DNA of 64,000 nt from Chelativorans salis (lineage in GTDB: Bacteria; Pseudomonadota; Alphaproteobacteria; Rhizobiales; Rhizobiaceae). The notes under the pieces were generated by a model, which saw only the letters and a program-made list of their open reading frames with translations, searched no databases and had not been told where the DNA came from. The DNA lies in the NCBI RefSeq assembly GCF_025336525.1, contig NZ_JAOCZP010000005.1:248001-312000 (forward strand), read 5' to 3'. Below, one piece after another: positions 52,225 to 61,901 of this stretch. How positions within the stretch are numbered: position 1 is the stretch's first letter; every line of letters begins with the position of its first letter. The translations under genes were made by a program, and so were the position numbers.

Positions 52225-53041
52225 GGAGATCAGGCGGAGCGGCTATCGTGTGTGCTCGACAAACGGATGCAAGCAATATTCCATAGAACATAATAAGAAC
52301 AAGTGATAGCCTGAAAAAGGTCAAAATTCGCCATACGACCGTATGCGATTCGAACTTTTTCACCGCCGAACGCCGCCGTTTCTACGCTTTTTCACACACA
52401 TGCTATTTCCCGCTCTTTGCACGAGCGTAGTCTCGATAGCGTATTTTGGCGCGCCAGACGAGATTCGAACTGCCTTTCAGGTCAGTGTCCGGTACGAGCA
52501 GGCCCATGGGTTTCCAGATTTCAATGTCTGCGTTATATCGCATCATTCGGCCGTTGGGCTCTGCAGAATGCGAAGCCTTGGCAGTGCGGAACAAGCTCGC
52601 AAGTGCGGTGATGCGCCTCCCCGAGGGCGGGAAGCGGCGCTAAGCCATTTGTTATATCTTGATATGTAGTGATTTATGACGAAAGTGGTTGCGGGGGCGC
52701 GCAACCGTCGATATCAGAAAGGGCTTTTCGAGGTGGCGGCATGATGGGCCAAGATAGTCCAATTATGCTCTCAATAGTTCGTCCCAGAGTGCGGCTTGGT
52801 TTGCCCACTCCCTACCGCTCAGTGTGCCATCGTGACTGCCGGATCCGAGATGAGGGTTGGAAGGCGCTGACGCCGGGGCGCGGAAGTCGACCACGCGATC
52901 CGATGCCGGCGCATTTTTGCTCGACGCTGATGCGCTATTGATGAGTGACCCCTCTTGACCGCATCGACAATGCAACTGACGCCGCAGCCATAATCGGTCA
53001 GTCGTTCATCATACCGGATGCTTCTGCGAAGCGAACAACCC
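52225..53041. other. Intergenic stretch, no supportable gene
   Basis: About 800 bases without a convincing gene. Two GATTCGAAC sequences (near 52347 and 52465) recall tRNA T-loops but lack the rest of a tRNA. Open frames are short and without ribosome binding sites. Confidence 0.4.
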
Positions 53042-53779
53042 TCACTGCCAGATGTTGATCGTGGCCAGTGTCCGCATCAAGTGATCGGAGAGAAGGCTCT
53101 CGGCAAGTTTCGCGTCTCGCGCGGCGATTGCCTCGACAATCGCCGAAAGGTCCTTGTGTGTCTGCGTGCGCACCGGCTGCGGCGCAGGTTTTTCGGTTTC
53201 CCTGCCATCGAAGGCAACGGCCCGCCGGTCGGCTAGGATGCTCTCCATGATCTGCATGAGAAACCGGTTTTTGGTCGCCGCGAACATCTGCTCGTGGAGC
53301 GCATAGATGCTTTCCTTGAAGTCGGCCCAGGTCGTCGCATCGAGGACGTTTTCGAGCATCTGCCGCATGGCTGCTACATCGCCTTCATCGGCACGGCTGA
53401 CCACTAAATGCATCATGGCGGGCTCGAAAAGGAGCCGCCCCTCGACGATTTCCACGAAGGAGGGTACGGCGTCATGCGTGCCAGCGTCGGTCTGGTCCAT
53501 GCGCTCGAAGACCTGGTCGGCATCTTCGGTAAGGAAGGTCCCTGCCCCGACGCGGCGGCGCACCAGCCCTTCGCGCTCCATCATCGAAAGCGCGCTGCGC
53601 ACGGCGGTGCGGCTCGTCCTCAGCTGGCTCGCCAGCTCGCGCTCGTTGGGCAGCTTGGAGCCCGGTATCATGATGCCATCGCGGATCGCCCGCAGAAGCG
53701 CGCGATAGACGAGCGAAGGCGTAGCCCTCTCCTGTGAGGTCACGACATTGAGTTCGATGGGGCGGGCGCTGGTGTCCAT
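53042..53779 (-). CDS. GntR/FadR-family regulator of the catabolic cluster
   Basis: A 245-residue protein. The N-terminal GntR helix-turn-helix (YRALLRAIRDGIMIPGSKLP NERELASQLRTSRTAVRSAL) is followed by a FadR/FCD ligand domain (MHLVVSRADEGDVAAMRQML, FHE-like ALHEQMFAATKN and SEHxxLxxA-like DHLMRT). It is the last gene of the minus-strand group and probably controls the divergent uptake and oxidation operons. Confidence 0.93.
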   Translation of the reverse strand: MDTSARPIELNVVTSQERATPSLVYRALLRAIRDGIMIPGSKLPNERELASQLRTSRTAVRSALSMMEREGLVRRRVGAGTFLTEDADQVFERMDQTDAGTHDAVPSFVEIVEGRLLFEPAMMHLVVSRADEGDVAAMRQMLENVLDATTWADFKESIYALHEQMFAATKNRFLMQIMESILADRRAVAFDGRETEKPAPQPVRTQTHKDLSAIVEAIAARDAKLAESLLSDHLMRTLATINIWQ

Positions 53780-53862
53780 TTTCTCTTCTGAACGAGTCGA
53801 ATGCGCTTGAGAAACCCTGTCTTATGCGTGAAGTCAACCATTCCGGTTCAATCCGGATCGTT

Positions 53863-54861
53863 CTACCTCTGGACCGTCACTGGTTCCCCGCTCGCCGCTG
53901 AATGCGCAAGCGCATCCAGCACCGGGATCGCGTCGAAGGCTTCCTGCCATGGCTGAAGATAGGGCGTTCCGTTGCGGGTCGCGGTGACGAAATGGTCTAT
54001 TTCATCGGCAAGGTCGCCGGTGATCCGGCCGTTGATCTCCGGCCACAGATGTGTGTCCCCGCCAGTCGTGCCGGCATCGGAGACGGCATAAAAGCCCTGG
54101 TCGGTAACATCGAGATAGGTGGCGGCCCTGGTGCCGACGACTTCCAGGGCGGCGCGGAACCCGTTCATCAGCCCGTCCGGCCAGGCCCAACTGTAATCGA
54201 TGCTGCCGATAGCGCCGTTCTCGAAATTGACGACGGCGTAAAGCGCATCCTCATTTCCGGTACCCAGCACCTCGCGCTTCTGGGCATAGACCCGCGAGAT
54301 CCGCGAGCGGGCGATCCACTGCATGGCGTCGATGTCGTGAACGCCAATGTAGAAGAGAATGGAACTCGCCGGCCCCAGCCGCCGGGCCGTGGAGCGGATG
54401 CCGTTGCGCTTGGCGCGCAAATGGATCACCTCACCCAGGCGCTCGGGCGCAGCCGCCTCGTAAACCTGCACGTAGCGCGGGTCGAAACGCAATATGTGCC
54501 CGACCATCAGCTTGGCGCCGCTCTCTTCGACCGCCGCCGCGATCCTGCCGGCGGTGGCCGTGTTATGGGCCATGGGCTTTTCCAGTAGGATCGCCTTGCC
54601 TGCACGGACCGCGGCGACTGCCGCCTCCTCGTGCAGGCGGTCCGGCAGGCAGATGCTCACCGCCTCGATATCGGCACGCGCCAGAAGTTCCGTGAATTCC
54701 GCATGGGCCTCAGCGCCGGTGGCGCTTGCCACTGCCGCGGCTGCGTCCGGGTCCTTGTCGCAGACAGCGACGAGCTTCGCCGCCGGGTGCCGGGCATAAA
54801 GGCGTGCGTGCCGCGCCCCGAAATAGCCGAGCCCGATGACGCCGACGCCAAGCTCTTTCAT
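53863..54861 (-). CDS. Gfo/Idh/MocA-family oxidoreductase
   Basis: A 332-residue NAD(P)-dependent dehydrogenase. The Rossmann motif GVIGLGYFGARHARLYARH lies at the start, followed by SICLPDRLHEEAAVAAVRAG and the conserved EKPMAHN. The substrate would be a sugar or polyol-like compound, unidentified. ATG 54861 overlaps the creatininase stop (ATGA). The frame from 54888 is a read-through artefact. Confidence 0.93.
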   Translation of the reverse strand: MKELGVGVIGLGYFGARHARLYARHPAAKLVAVCDKDPDAAAAVASATGAEAHAEFTELLARADIEAVSICLPDRLHEEAAVAAVRAGKAILLEKPMAHNTATAGRIAAAVEESGAKLMVGHILRFDPRYVQVYEAAAPERLGEVIHLRAKRNGIRSTARRLGPASSILFYIGVHDIDAMQWIARSRISRVYAQKREVLGTGNEDALYAVVNFENGAIGSIDYSWAWPDGLMNGFRAALEVVGTRAATYLDVTDQGFYAVSDAGTTGGDTHLWPEINGRITGDLADEIDHFVTATRNGTPYLQPWQEAFDAIPVLDALAHSAASGEPVTVQR

Positions 54862-55643
54862 GCCTGTTTGCCCCCTTCGATCGGCCACTGCGCGAAATCC
54901 TTCAGGAATTGCACCAGCGTTTCGGTGCAGGCGGCGAAGAACCGTTCCCCTTGTTCGGCGCTGGCGAGCGACGGGTCGCCCAATGTGCCGGTGGGCGAGA
55001 GGTCGGCGAAGTCGAGATAGGTGCTGACCCGGCTTCCTTCCACGAGATCCGTGGAGAGATAGGGTGTTCCGGTCTCCGGATAGATCGAAGCCGCCTCGTC
55101 GATGCGCACGAGGCCCGGCCGCAGGTGCTGCATCATTGCCGTCTCGAACTCGCCGGCATGGCCCATTCCTCCCTTGCGCGATTTGCGCAGGGAGGCGATC
55201 TCGGCGGCGGCGAGCTGGAAATAGGTGAGACCGGCGATGCGCGCCTTACCACGGTGCTTATGACCGAGGGACGTGGCCATCATGCCGATGAGATCGGCAT
55301 TGCCGCCATGGCCGTTGACAAGGGCGATACGGCGGAAGCCGTGCTTCACGACGCTTCCCACGATGTCGGCGCCGAGCGCCATCAGCGTTTCCGCCCTGAG
55401 CGTGACGCTGCCGGCAAACTGCATATGGTGCGGGGAATAACCGTACCAGGGTGGCGGCAGCACGAGAACATGCGGCGCCAGCCGCTCGGCGGCGGCAAGG
55501 CACAGGCCCTCGGAGAGCATCGTGTCCGTACCGAGCGGCATGTGGTTGCCGTGCTGCTCCACCGACCCGATCGGCAGGACGAGCACGGTCCTGTCCCTGT
55601 CGAGCGCGTCGATTTGGGGTGAGGTCATCTCCTCGAAGCGCAC
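54858..55643 (-). CDS. Creatininase-family amidohydrolase
   Basis: A 261-residue creatininase/formamide hydrolase-like metalloprotein. The metal ligands are visible: LPIGSVEQHGNHMPLGTDT (E/H/D), LVNGHGGNADL and GHAGEFETAM. Such enzymes open cyclic amides or formamide groups, so with the dehydrogenases this operon likely handles a nitrogen-containing compound. It is overlapped by the Gfo/Idh/MocA gene. Confidence 0.93.
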   Translation of the reverse strand: MRFEEMTSPQIDALDRDRTVLVLPIGSVEQHGNHMPLGTDTMLSEGLCLAAAERLAPHVLVLPPPWYGYSPHHMQFAGSVTLRAETLMALGADIVGSVVKHGFRRIALVNGHGGNADLIGMMATSLGHKHRGKARIAGLTYFQLAAAEIASLRKSRKGGMGHAGEFETAMMQHLRPGLVRIDEAASIYPETGTPYLSTDLVEGSRVSTYLDFADLSPTGTLGDPSLASAEQGERFFAACTETLVQFLKDFAQWPIEGGKQA

Positions 55644-55654
55644 CTGCGGCCCTC

Positions 55655-57106
55655 CTATCCGATGGTGAAGGTTGCGGTTCTCAGGTCGGACATGGCTTCC
55701 AGCGAATAGCGCCCACCGATGCGGCCAACCCCGCTTTCCTTACCGGATGCGCCACCGAAGGGAATATGCAGCTCCCAGTAATTGCTGGTGTCGTTGACAT
55801 TCACGATCCCCGCCTGCACCTCTTCGACGAAGCGGAACGCGCGGTCTATGTCGCGCGTAAAGACGGAGGCGACGAGCCCGAACCGGTTGTCGTGAGCCGC
55901 GGCGAGCGCTTCCTCATCGCTCTCCACCCGGATGAGCGGTGCGACAGGACCGAACGTTTCCTCTTGGTTCAGGAGGCTGTCGCGGCCAACATTGCCGAGC
56001 ACCGTGGGCTGGAAATAGAGGTCGCTTGGCAAGCCCTGGGCGGGGCCGCCGCCTGCCAATGCCTGCGCCCCGCGCTTCAGCGCATCGTCGACATGCTCGG
56101 CCACCTTTGCCGCGACGGCTGGGTTGTTGAGCGGCCCCATGGTCACATCCTCCCGGCGGGGATCGCCGAGCACGACCTTTCCCGCTTCCTCCACCATGCG
56201 TTCGGCGAAGGCGTCATAAATGGCGGTGTGAACGAGGACGCGCTCGGAGGAGGAGCAGACCTGGCCGGCATTCACGAAGCAGCCGGAGGCGGTCGCGCGC
56301 ACGGCCTTGTCGAGATCGGCATCGTCGAGCACGATCACCGGGCCGTTGCCGCCCAGCTCCAGAAGCTGCGCCTTACCTGCGGCGCGCGCGGCGATCTTCC
56401 GGCCGGTCGGCACGCTGCCGGTGAAGCCCACAGCTTCGGTGCCCGGGTTGGAGACGATCTCGTCGCCCACTTCCGGGCCGGCGCCCGTGACGAGGTTGAG
56501 AATGCCGGCGGGCGGATCGGCCTCGGCGATCACCTCCGTCAGGGCGGTTGCAATCAGGGCGGTGGTGGGCGCTGGATTCCAGATGATGGCATTGCCCGCC
56601 GCCAGGCCGGGCGCCAGATACTCCACGGGAATGTTGACCGGAAAATTCCAGGGCGTGATGACGGCGTAGACGCCGCGCGGGCGATAGAATGTCATCACCC
56701 TCTTCGAGGGGTCCTCGGTCGGGATGGTGTGCCCTTCGAGATATTTGACCAGGTCGGCGGCGAGGTTGAACCCGTCGGCCGCTTTGCCGATTTCGAAGCG
56801 CGCTTCGGCGATGGGCTTGCCCTGCTCCAGCGTCAGCAAGGCCGAAAGCGGCTCGGCGCTCTTCTCGATGCGGTCTGCCATGCGGCGCAGCAGCGCCGCG
56901 CGGTCCCAAAGCGACGTGCGCCCCCACGCGGCTTGCGCGTTTCGCGCTGCCGCGATCGCCTGCCGTGCCGTCTCGCGGCTGCTCCACGCCATGCGGCCAA
57001 TCGGCCTACGGTCGATGGGGCTTAGCGCTTCCTTGGTGGCGCCCGACGCTTCGCCCTGCCACTGCCCGGCGATGAAGTTCGTCCTGCCGTCGAATGTGAA
57101 ACTCAT
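55655..57106 (-). CDS. NAD(P)-dependent aldehyde dehydrogenase
   Basis: A 483-residue ALDH. The catalytic elements are present: the PWNFPVN nucleotide-side motif, LELGGNGPVIVLDDADLDKA with the general-base glutamate, and the nucleophile in GCFVNAGQVCSSSERVLV, plus EETFGPVAPL. The substrate is probably a semialdehyde or glycolaldehyde-type compound, as in related families. It is the first gene of the minus-strand operon. Confidence 0.95.
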   Translation of the reverse strand: MSFTFDGRTNFIAGQWQGEASGATKEALSPIDRRPIGRMAWSSRETARQAIAAARNAQAAWGRTSLWDRAALLRRMADRIEKSAEPLSALLTLEQGKPIAEARFEIGKAADGFNLAADLVKYLEGHTIPTEDPSKRVMTFYRPRGVYAVITPWNFPVNIPVEYLAPGLAAGNAIIWNPAPTTALIATALTEVIAEADPPAGILNLVTGAGPEVGDEIVSNPGTEAVGFTGSVPTGRKIAARAAGKAQLLELGGNGPVIVLDDADLDKAVRATASGCFVNAGQVCSSSERVLVHTAIYDAFAERMVEEAGKVVLGDPRREDVTMGPLNNPAVAAKVAEHVDDALKRGAQALAGGGPAQGLPSDLYFQPTVLGNVGRDSLLNQEETFGPVAPLIRVESDEEALAAAHDNRFGLVASVFTRDIDRAFRFVEEVQAGIVNVNDTSNYWELHIPFGGASGKESGVGRIGGRYSLEAMSDLRTATFTIG

Positions 57107-57252
57107 GGGCGCACTCCAAAGCTCGCAGTAAAGGTTGCAATTGATTTGGAATGGTCTCTATAGTGCAGCCGATGGGTAAACTGTCAATGATCTTTGGCCG
57201 CGATTGCGGCCGGCACGCCATGCCCAATGGGGTGAGCCAAGGGAGGACTAGA

Positions 57253-58533
57253 ATGTCACTGAAGAAGCTTTCCGCAGCGGCCATGTTGGTAGGCGCGACC
57301 CTCGCGGCCCAGCCCTCCTCCGCGCAGGATATCACGTTGGAATTCGTCGTCTGGAATTATGCGCTGGACACGATCCAGGACAATGTTCGCCGCTTCGAGG
57401 AGGCCAATCCGGGCATCAAGGTCAACGTTACCGACTATACCTGGCCCGACTATCAGGACAGTCTAGTGCTGCGCTTCCGTGGCGGCACGCAGACAGACCT
57501 GCTCTATGGCGGTCAGGATTGGTTGCCGGCCTGGGCCTCGGCCGGATGGATCGCGCCGCTCGACAAGATCGCGCCGGAAGGCATGATCGACACGCTGAGT
57601 GGCGAGATGGCCGGTTTCGCCCTCTCCGATGTCACTTATGAGGACCAGGTCTACGGCCTGCCCTACTACGCCGACACGATCTCTTTCCTCTACAATTCCG
57701 AGATTCTCGAGGAGCACGGCATCGAGGTGCCGGAGACCTGGGAGGACGCGACGGCGGCAGCCGAGAAGCTCAAGGCGGCCGGCATGAATCGCCCCATCGT
57801 CTACGAATACAATCAGGAACTGCCCAATTTCTTCGATGCATTCGTGGCGCAGGTCTATGGGCGCGGCGGCGATCTCTTCGATGAGGATCTGAACGCGGTG
57901 TTCAACCAACCGGACAATGCCGCCTACCAGCACCTCGAATGGCTGCGCGATGCCTTCGAGAAGGAGTTGGTGCAGCCGGAGAACCACGAATCCAACATCA
58001 TCACGACGATGAACACCGGCCAGCATGCCTTCACCATCGTCTACAATTACGTGCTGGCGGCCATGAACAACAAGGCAGAGCAACCGCTTGCCGGCCAGTT
58101 CTCGCTGGCCCCGATGCCGGGCGAGGCACACTCGACGCTGGGCTTCGCCAAGTTCTACGCCGTCACGGCCACGACGGCCGACGATCCCGAAAGGGCAGAG
58201 GCTGCCTGGAAGTTCATCGAGTTCATGGCAGGCCAGCCCTACGATGTCGCCAAGCGCTGGGCAGTCGAGCACGGGCTGGGCTTCGGACAACTGCCGCTCC
58301 TGGAGGACCAGGAGGTCAGAGAAGCGTGGGGCGAGTGGGTCGACATGGACGTGCTTTCCAATCAGATAGAGAACGCAAGAGCCGGCACCTGGACCGAGTG
58401 GACGGCCGTCTGGTCGGCCTTTTTCCGGCCGCTGCTGGCGAGCGCCATGGTGGGCGAGATCAGCGTCGAGCAGGCCATGAACGACGGCGCCGAGCGCTGG
58501 AACACGCTGCGCGAGCAGTTTGCCAACCGCTAG
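57253..58533 (+). CDS. ABC transporter substrate-binding protein (carbohydrate type)
   Basis: A 426-residue periplasmic binding protein with a signal peptide (SAAAMLVGATLAAQPSSAQ). The mature protein resembles family 1 sugar-binding proteins (RRFEEANPGIKVNVTDYTWP DYQDSLVLRFRGGTQTDLLY; YGLPYYADTISFLYNSEILE; PETWEDATAAAEKLKAAG). ATG 57253 is preferred for its GGGAGGA site. It is the first gene of the importer operon, divergent from the ALDH operon. Confidence 0.95.
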   Translation: MSLKKLSAAAMLVGATLAAQPSSAQDITLEFVVWNYALDTIQDNVRRFEEANPGIKVNVTDYTWPDYQDSLVLRFRGGTQTDLLYGGQDWLPAWASAGWIAPLDKIAPEGMIDTLSGEMAGFALSDVTYEDQVYGLPYYADTISFLYNSEILEEHGIEVPETWEDATAAAEKLKAAGMNRPIVYEYNQELPNFFDAFVAQVYGRGGDLFDEDLNAVFNQPDNAAYQHLEWLRDAFEKELVQPENHESNIITTMNTGQHAFTIVYNYVLAAMNNKAEQPLAGQFSLAPMPGEAHSTLGFAKFYAVTATTADDPERAEAAWKFIEFMAGQPYDVAKRWAVEHGLGFGQLPLLEDQEVREAWGEWVDMDVLSNQIENARAGTWTEWTAVWSAFFRPLLASAMVGEISVEQAMNDGAERWNTLREQFANR

Positions 58534-58609
58534 CGGTTAGCTCACGGGCGGCTTGTTCACAGGCCCTCCATACCCGCTCAGTCTCCACTTCCAGGATGCC
58601 ATCCCGCCG

Positions 58610-59491
58610 ATGTGGGCCATCAAACGTTATCCGCTGCTCTGGCTGCTGCCCGCGCTCCTGCCGGTCGCGGCCTTCATCGTCTACCCGGTGGCTTACGCGT
58701 TCTGGACCAGCCTGCATCAGGTGATGCTCCTGTTTCCGGGCGAGCCTTTCGTCGGCTTCGACAACTACGCCCGGGTGCTCACCTCCAGCTACTTCAGGAC
58801 CGCATTTCTCAATTCCGTCGTCTTCATGCTCCTGGCCGCGCCCCTTGTGGTGATCCTGGGGGTCTCTGCGGCCTTGTTCCTGCAGCGGCGCTTCGCCGGC
58901 TCGATGTTGGTCCGCTCCGTCGTGTTGCTGCCATGGGTGCTGCCGGGCGCGATCAGTGCGGTCCTTTGGATCTGGGTTTTCCACCCCAGCTTCGGCATCA
59001 TAAACGGCGTACTTCTGGGGGTCGGCGCCGTGGATACGCCGATCCAATGGCTGAACACGCCGCGGCTGGCCTTCGCCTGTGTCCTGGTCGCCCATGTCTG
59101 GACGCAAATTCCCTTCGCGGTGGTGCTCACCATGGCCGCACTTTCCGCCATAAATTCCGAGACGTTGGAGGCGGCAACGATCGACTGCCGCAACGGCTGG
59201 AAGCGCTTCTGGTATGTCGTCTTCCCGGAGGTCAAGGCGATGATCGTCGTGCTTCTGATCTATAACGCCCTCATCGCCTTCACCACTTACGATCTCGTCT
59301 ATGCGATGACCGGCGGCGGGCCGGGCACGGCCACGACGCTGCTCGCCTTCCAGATCTGGCGCGAGAGCTTCGCGATGTATGATTTCGGCGCGGGTTCGGC
59401 GCTCGCCTTCGTCATGGTGGCCGTGGCGGCCCTGCTGATCGTCCTCATCACCCGCGCCCTGCCGTCGGATCTGTTCGGGGAGCGTCCATGA
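58610..59491 (+). CDS. ABC transporter permease (MalF/UgpA type)
   Basis: A 293-residue permease with six hydrophobic helices. The EAA loop that docks the ATPase lies at EAATIDCRNGWKRFWYVVFP EVKAMIVV. ATG 58610 gives a normal N-terminal length (MWAIKRYPLLWLLPALLPVA), while 58553 adds 19 unlikely residues. It overlaps the next gene by ATGA. Confidence 0.93.
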   Translation: MWAIKRYPLLWLLPALLPVAAFIVYPVAYAFWTSLHQVMLLFPGEPFVGFDNYARVLTSSYFRTAFLNSVVFMLLAAPLVVILGVSAALFLQRRFAGSMLVRSVVLLPWVLPGAISAVLWIWVFHPSFGIINGVLLGVGAVDTPIQWLNTPRLAFACVLVAHVWTQIPFAVVLTMAALSAINSETLEAATIDCRNGWKRFWYVVFPEVKAMIVVLLIYNALIAFTTYDLVYAMTGGGPGTATTLLAFQIWRESFAMYDFGAGSALAFVMVAVAALLIVLITRALPSDLFGERP

Positions 59492-60378
59492 TGGCCGGCC
59501 GCGGCAACCGCCTTTCCACCTTCCTCATCGCCACGCTGATCCTGATGTTCACGGGCGGGCCAGTGCTTCTGGCGCTCTATGGGAGCCTTGTTCCCGACCG
59601 GGTCCTGCTCAGCCGGGAGACTTCCGTTTTCGACTACGGGCTTTCGCTCGAGAGCTATCGTTATGTCTTCTTCGGCGAGCTACCGCCCTCCTATCTGGTG
59701 GAGGGCGCCAACCGGTCGATGATCTCTGATGCCGCCCGGCAGGTGCCGCAGAGCCTGTGGAACAGCGCGCGCATCGCGCTTTCGGCCATGGCGCTCAACA
59801 TCCTGCTTGGCGCGCCGGCAGCCTATGTCTTCGCCCGCTACGCCTTTCCGGCCAAGAAGCTGAGCTTCATGTTCATCATCCTCTCGCCGCTGGTGCCAAC
59901 GACGGCGCTCGTGGTGCCGATCTACATGCTGATGCAGTCGCTGGGGCTGATCGGCTCCATCTACGGTATCATCCTCGTGCATACCGCGCAGGCGCTACCT
60001 TTCACGGTGCTTATCTTGTCAGTTTTCTTCCGCAAGCTGCCGACGGAACTGTTCGAGGCGGCGATGCTCGACCGCTGCACCGGCTTCCAGGGCTTCATCC
60101 GCATCGCCGTGCCGCTGGCCCTGCCCTCCATAGGGGCGACGGGCCTCTTTGCCTTCATGCTCTCCTACTCTGAGTACATCTTCTCCCTGGTATTGTCCGG
60201 CGAGGCGCGATCGCGCCCCGTCTCAGTGGTCATGGCCGCGCTTGCGCGCAACACGGACGTGTCGTGGAGCCTGCTCAACACCAGCATCTTCATCGCTATC
60301 ATCCCCACGCTCGTGCTTGTGGTCCTGGTCTGGCGCTTCGTCGTCGAGGGTCTGCTCTCGGGCTCGGTCAAAGGATAG
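59488..60378 (+). CDS. ABC transporter permease (MalG/UgpE type)
   Basis: A 296-residue permease. The EAA loop reads FEAAMLDRCTGFQGFIRIAV PLALPSI, where EAAxxDGxxxxxxFxxIxxPL is typical. Six helices and a short C-terminus complete it. Overlaps the upstream permease and is 6 bases before RidA. Confidence 0.94.
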   Translation: MMAGRGNRLSTFLIATLILMFTGGPVLLALYGSLVPDRVLLSRETSVFDYGLSLESYRYVFFGELPPSYLVEGANRSMISDAARQVPQSLWNSARIALSAMALNILLGAPAAYVFARYAFPAKKLSFMFIILSPLVPTTALVVPIYMLMQSLGLIGSIYGIILVHTAQALPFTVLILSVFFRKLPTELFEAAMLDRCTGFQGFIRIAVPLALPSIGATGLFAFMLSYSEYIFSLVLSGEARSRPVSVVMAALARNTDVSWSLLNTSIFIAIIPTLVLVVLVWRFVVEGLLSGSVKG

Positions 60379-60384
60379 GAGACA

Positions 60385-60804
60385 ATGGAGTCAGGAAACC
60401 AGAACCGTCCCCACCCGCTCAAGCATCTGCCGGCAGGGGCTGCGCAGCACAAGACCGCCGGTCCCTACTCACCGGTTCTTGAAGTCGATGCCCGCCGGCT
60501 GGTGGTGATCTCGGGCCAGGTGGCGGTGGACAAGGACGGCCATGTGATCGGCGCGAATATAGAGGAGCAGACGCGTACTACGCTCGACAATTGCGCGCGG
60601 CAGCTGGCCACGGTCGGCTGCGGTTTGGCGGATGTGTTCAAGGCCAACATCTACCTTCTGAACCTTGCCGATTGGGATCGTTTCAACATGGTCTACGAAG
60701 CGATTCTGCCCGAACCCCGCCCCGTCAGGACGGCGGTTCAGGCGGTGCTTCTTCCAGGCTTCCTGGTGGAAATCGAGATGTGGGCCGTAAAGGCCGGGAA
60801 ATAG
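60385..60804 (+). CDS. RidA-family protein within the importer operon
   Basis: A 139-residue RidA/YjgF protein (HKTAGPYSPVLEVDARRLVV ISGQVAVDKDGHVIGANIEE, NIYLLNLADWDRFN, EPRPVRTAVQAVLLPGFLVE IEMWAV). PVRTAVQ keeps the active-site arginine region. RidA inside a transport operon with amidohydrolase and dehydrogenases suggests a reactive imine/enamine intermediate in the same pathway. Confidence 0.93.
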   Translation: MESGNQNRPHPLKHLPAGAAQHKTAGPYSPVLEVDARRLVVISGQVAVDKDGHVIGANIEEQTRTTLDNCARQLATVGCGLADVFKANIYLLNLADWDRFNMVYEAILPEPRPVRTAVQAVLLPGFLVEIEMWAVKAGK

Positions 60805-60812
60805 GATCGTTC

Positions 60813-61901
60813 ATGGCATCCGTCGAATTGAAATCGGTCAGCAAGAGCTTCGGCAATGTGAAAGCCGTACGGGACGTCTCTCTGACGATCCCGGACCGCG
60901 AGTTCGTGGTCTTCGTCGGGCCCTCGGGATGCGGCAAGTCCACCCTGCTCCGGATGATCGCCGGACTGGAAGAAATAAGCGCGGGCGAGATTAGCATCGG
61001 CGGCAGGCGCGTGAATGACATACCGGCGGCCGATCGTGGCATCGCTATGGTGTTCCAGTCCTATGCACTCTATCCGCATATGACGGTGGGTGAAAACATG
61101 GGTTTCGGCCTGAAGATGTCCGGTGTGCCAAGGGAAGAGGTGAAGGCCAAGGTCGCACAAGCAGCTTCCATATTGCAGATCGGGGAATTGCTGGAGCGCA
61201 AGCCGAGGGCGCTTTCCGGTGGCCAGCGCCAGCGTGTCGCCATCGGCCGGGCGATCACCCGCAACCCGGATGTTTTCTTGTTCGACGAGCCTTTGTCCAA
61301 CCTGGATGCCGGCCTGCGCGCACAGATGCGCGTCGAGCTTGCCCGCCTGCACGCCGAATTCAACGCCACCATGATCTATGTAACGCATGATCAGGTGGAG
61401 GCGATGACTCTTGCCGATCGGATCGTCGTCCTGAACAAGGGTCGCATCGAGCAGCAAGGCGCGCCCCTCGATCTTTATGAGCGCCCCGACAGCATGTTCG
61501 TGGCGAGTTTCCTCGGACAGCCCAAGATCAACTTCCTCGACGTCACAATGCAAGCGAAGCAGGGTGCGACCGTTCTCCGCCTTTCCGACGGACACGAGGT
61601 GACACTTCCAAGTGGCCTGTCCGGCAAAGTCACGCCGGACGCGGCGGCGGTGCTCGGCATACGGCCCGACGCAATAACCGTTTCGAGCAGAGCAACGGCA
61701 GGCGCCATCCCCGGCAAACTTGAATTGGTCGAGCATCTGGGAAGCGAAACGTTGATGCATATCCGCCTGCCGGAAATTTCCGAGCTGGTCACCGTCGCCG
61801 CGCCAGGAAGCAAGCGCTTCAAAAAGGGAGCAAACTGCTGGATCACCTTCGATCTGAAACGGGTTCTCTTATTCGACCACAGGGGATTACGGATTCGCTA
61901 G
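60813..61901 (+). CDS. ABC transporter ATPase (UgpC/MalK type)
   Basis: A 362-residue ATPase. Walker A GPSGCGKSTLLRMIAG, Q-loop FQSYALYPHMTV, signature LSGGQRQRVAIGRAI and Walker B FLFDEPLSNLD are followed by an OB-type regulatory domain (LGIRPDAITV, ELVEHLGSETLMHIRLPE). It completes the importer. The in-frame extension from 60591 belongs to the RidA gene in another frame. Confidence 0.96.
   Translation: MASVELKSVSKSFGNVKAVRDVSLTIPDREFVVFVGPSGCGKSTLLRMIAGLEEISAGEISIGGRRVNDIPAADRGIAMVFQSYALYPHMTVGENMGFGLKMSGVPREEVKAKVAQAASILQIGELLERKPRALSGGQRQRVAIGRAITRNPDVFLFDEPLSNLDAGLRAQMRVELARLHAEFNATMIYVTHDQVEAMTLADRIVVLNKGRIEQQGAPLDLYERPDSMFVASFLGQPKINFLDVTMQAKQGATVLRLSDGHEVTLPSGLSGKVTPDAAAVLGIRPDAITVSSRATAGAIPGKLELVEHLGSETLMHIRLPEISELVTVAAPGSKRFKKGANCWITFDLKRVLLFDHRGLRIR

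Noticed and set aside
52340-52475. tRNA-like GATTCGAAC sequences
   Set aside because: No matching acceptor, D or anticodon arms could be folded around either copy; possible attachment-site relic but not supportable.
55451-57025. 524-aa plus-strand open frame antisense to the aldehyde dehydrogenase
   Set aside because: Composition is random-looking (many His, Arg, Gly); the ALDH on the other strand has all catalytic motifs.
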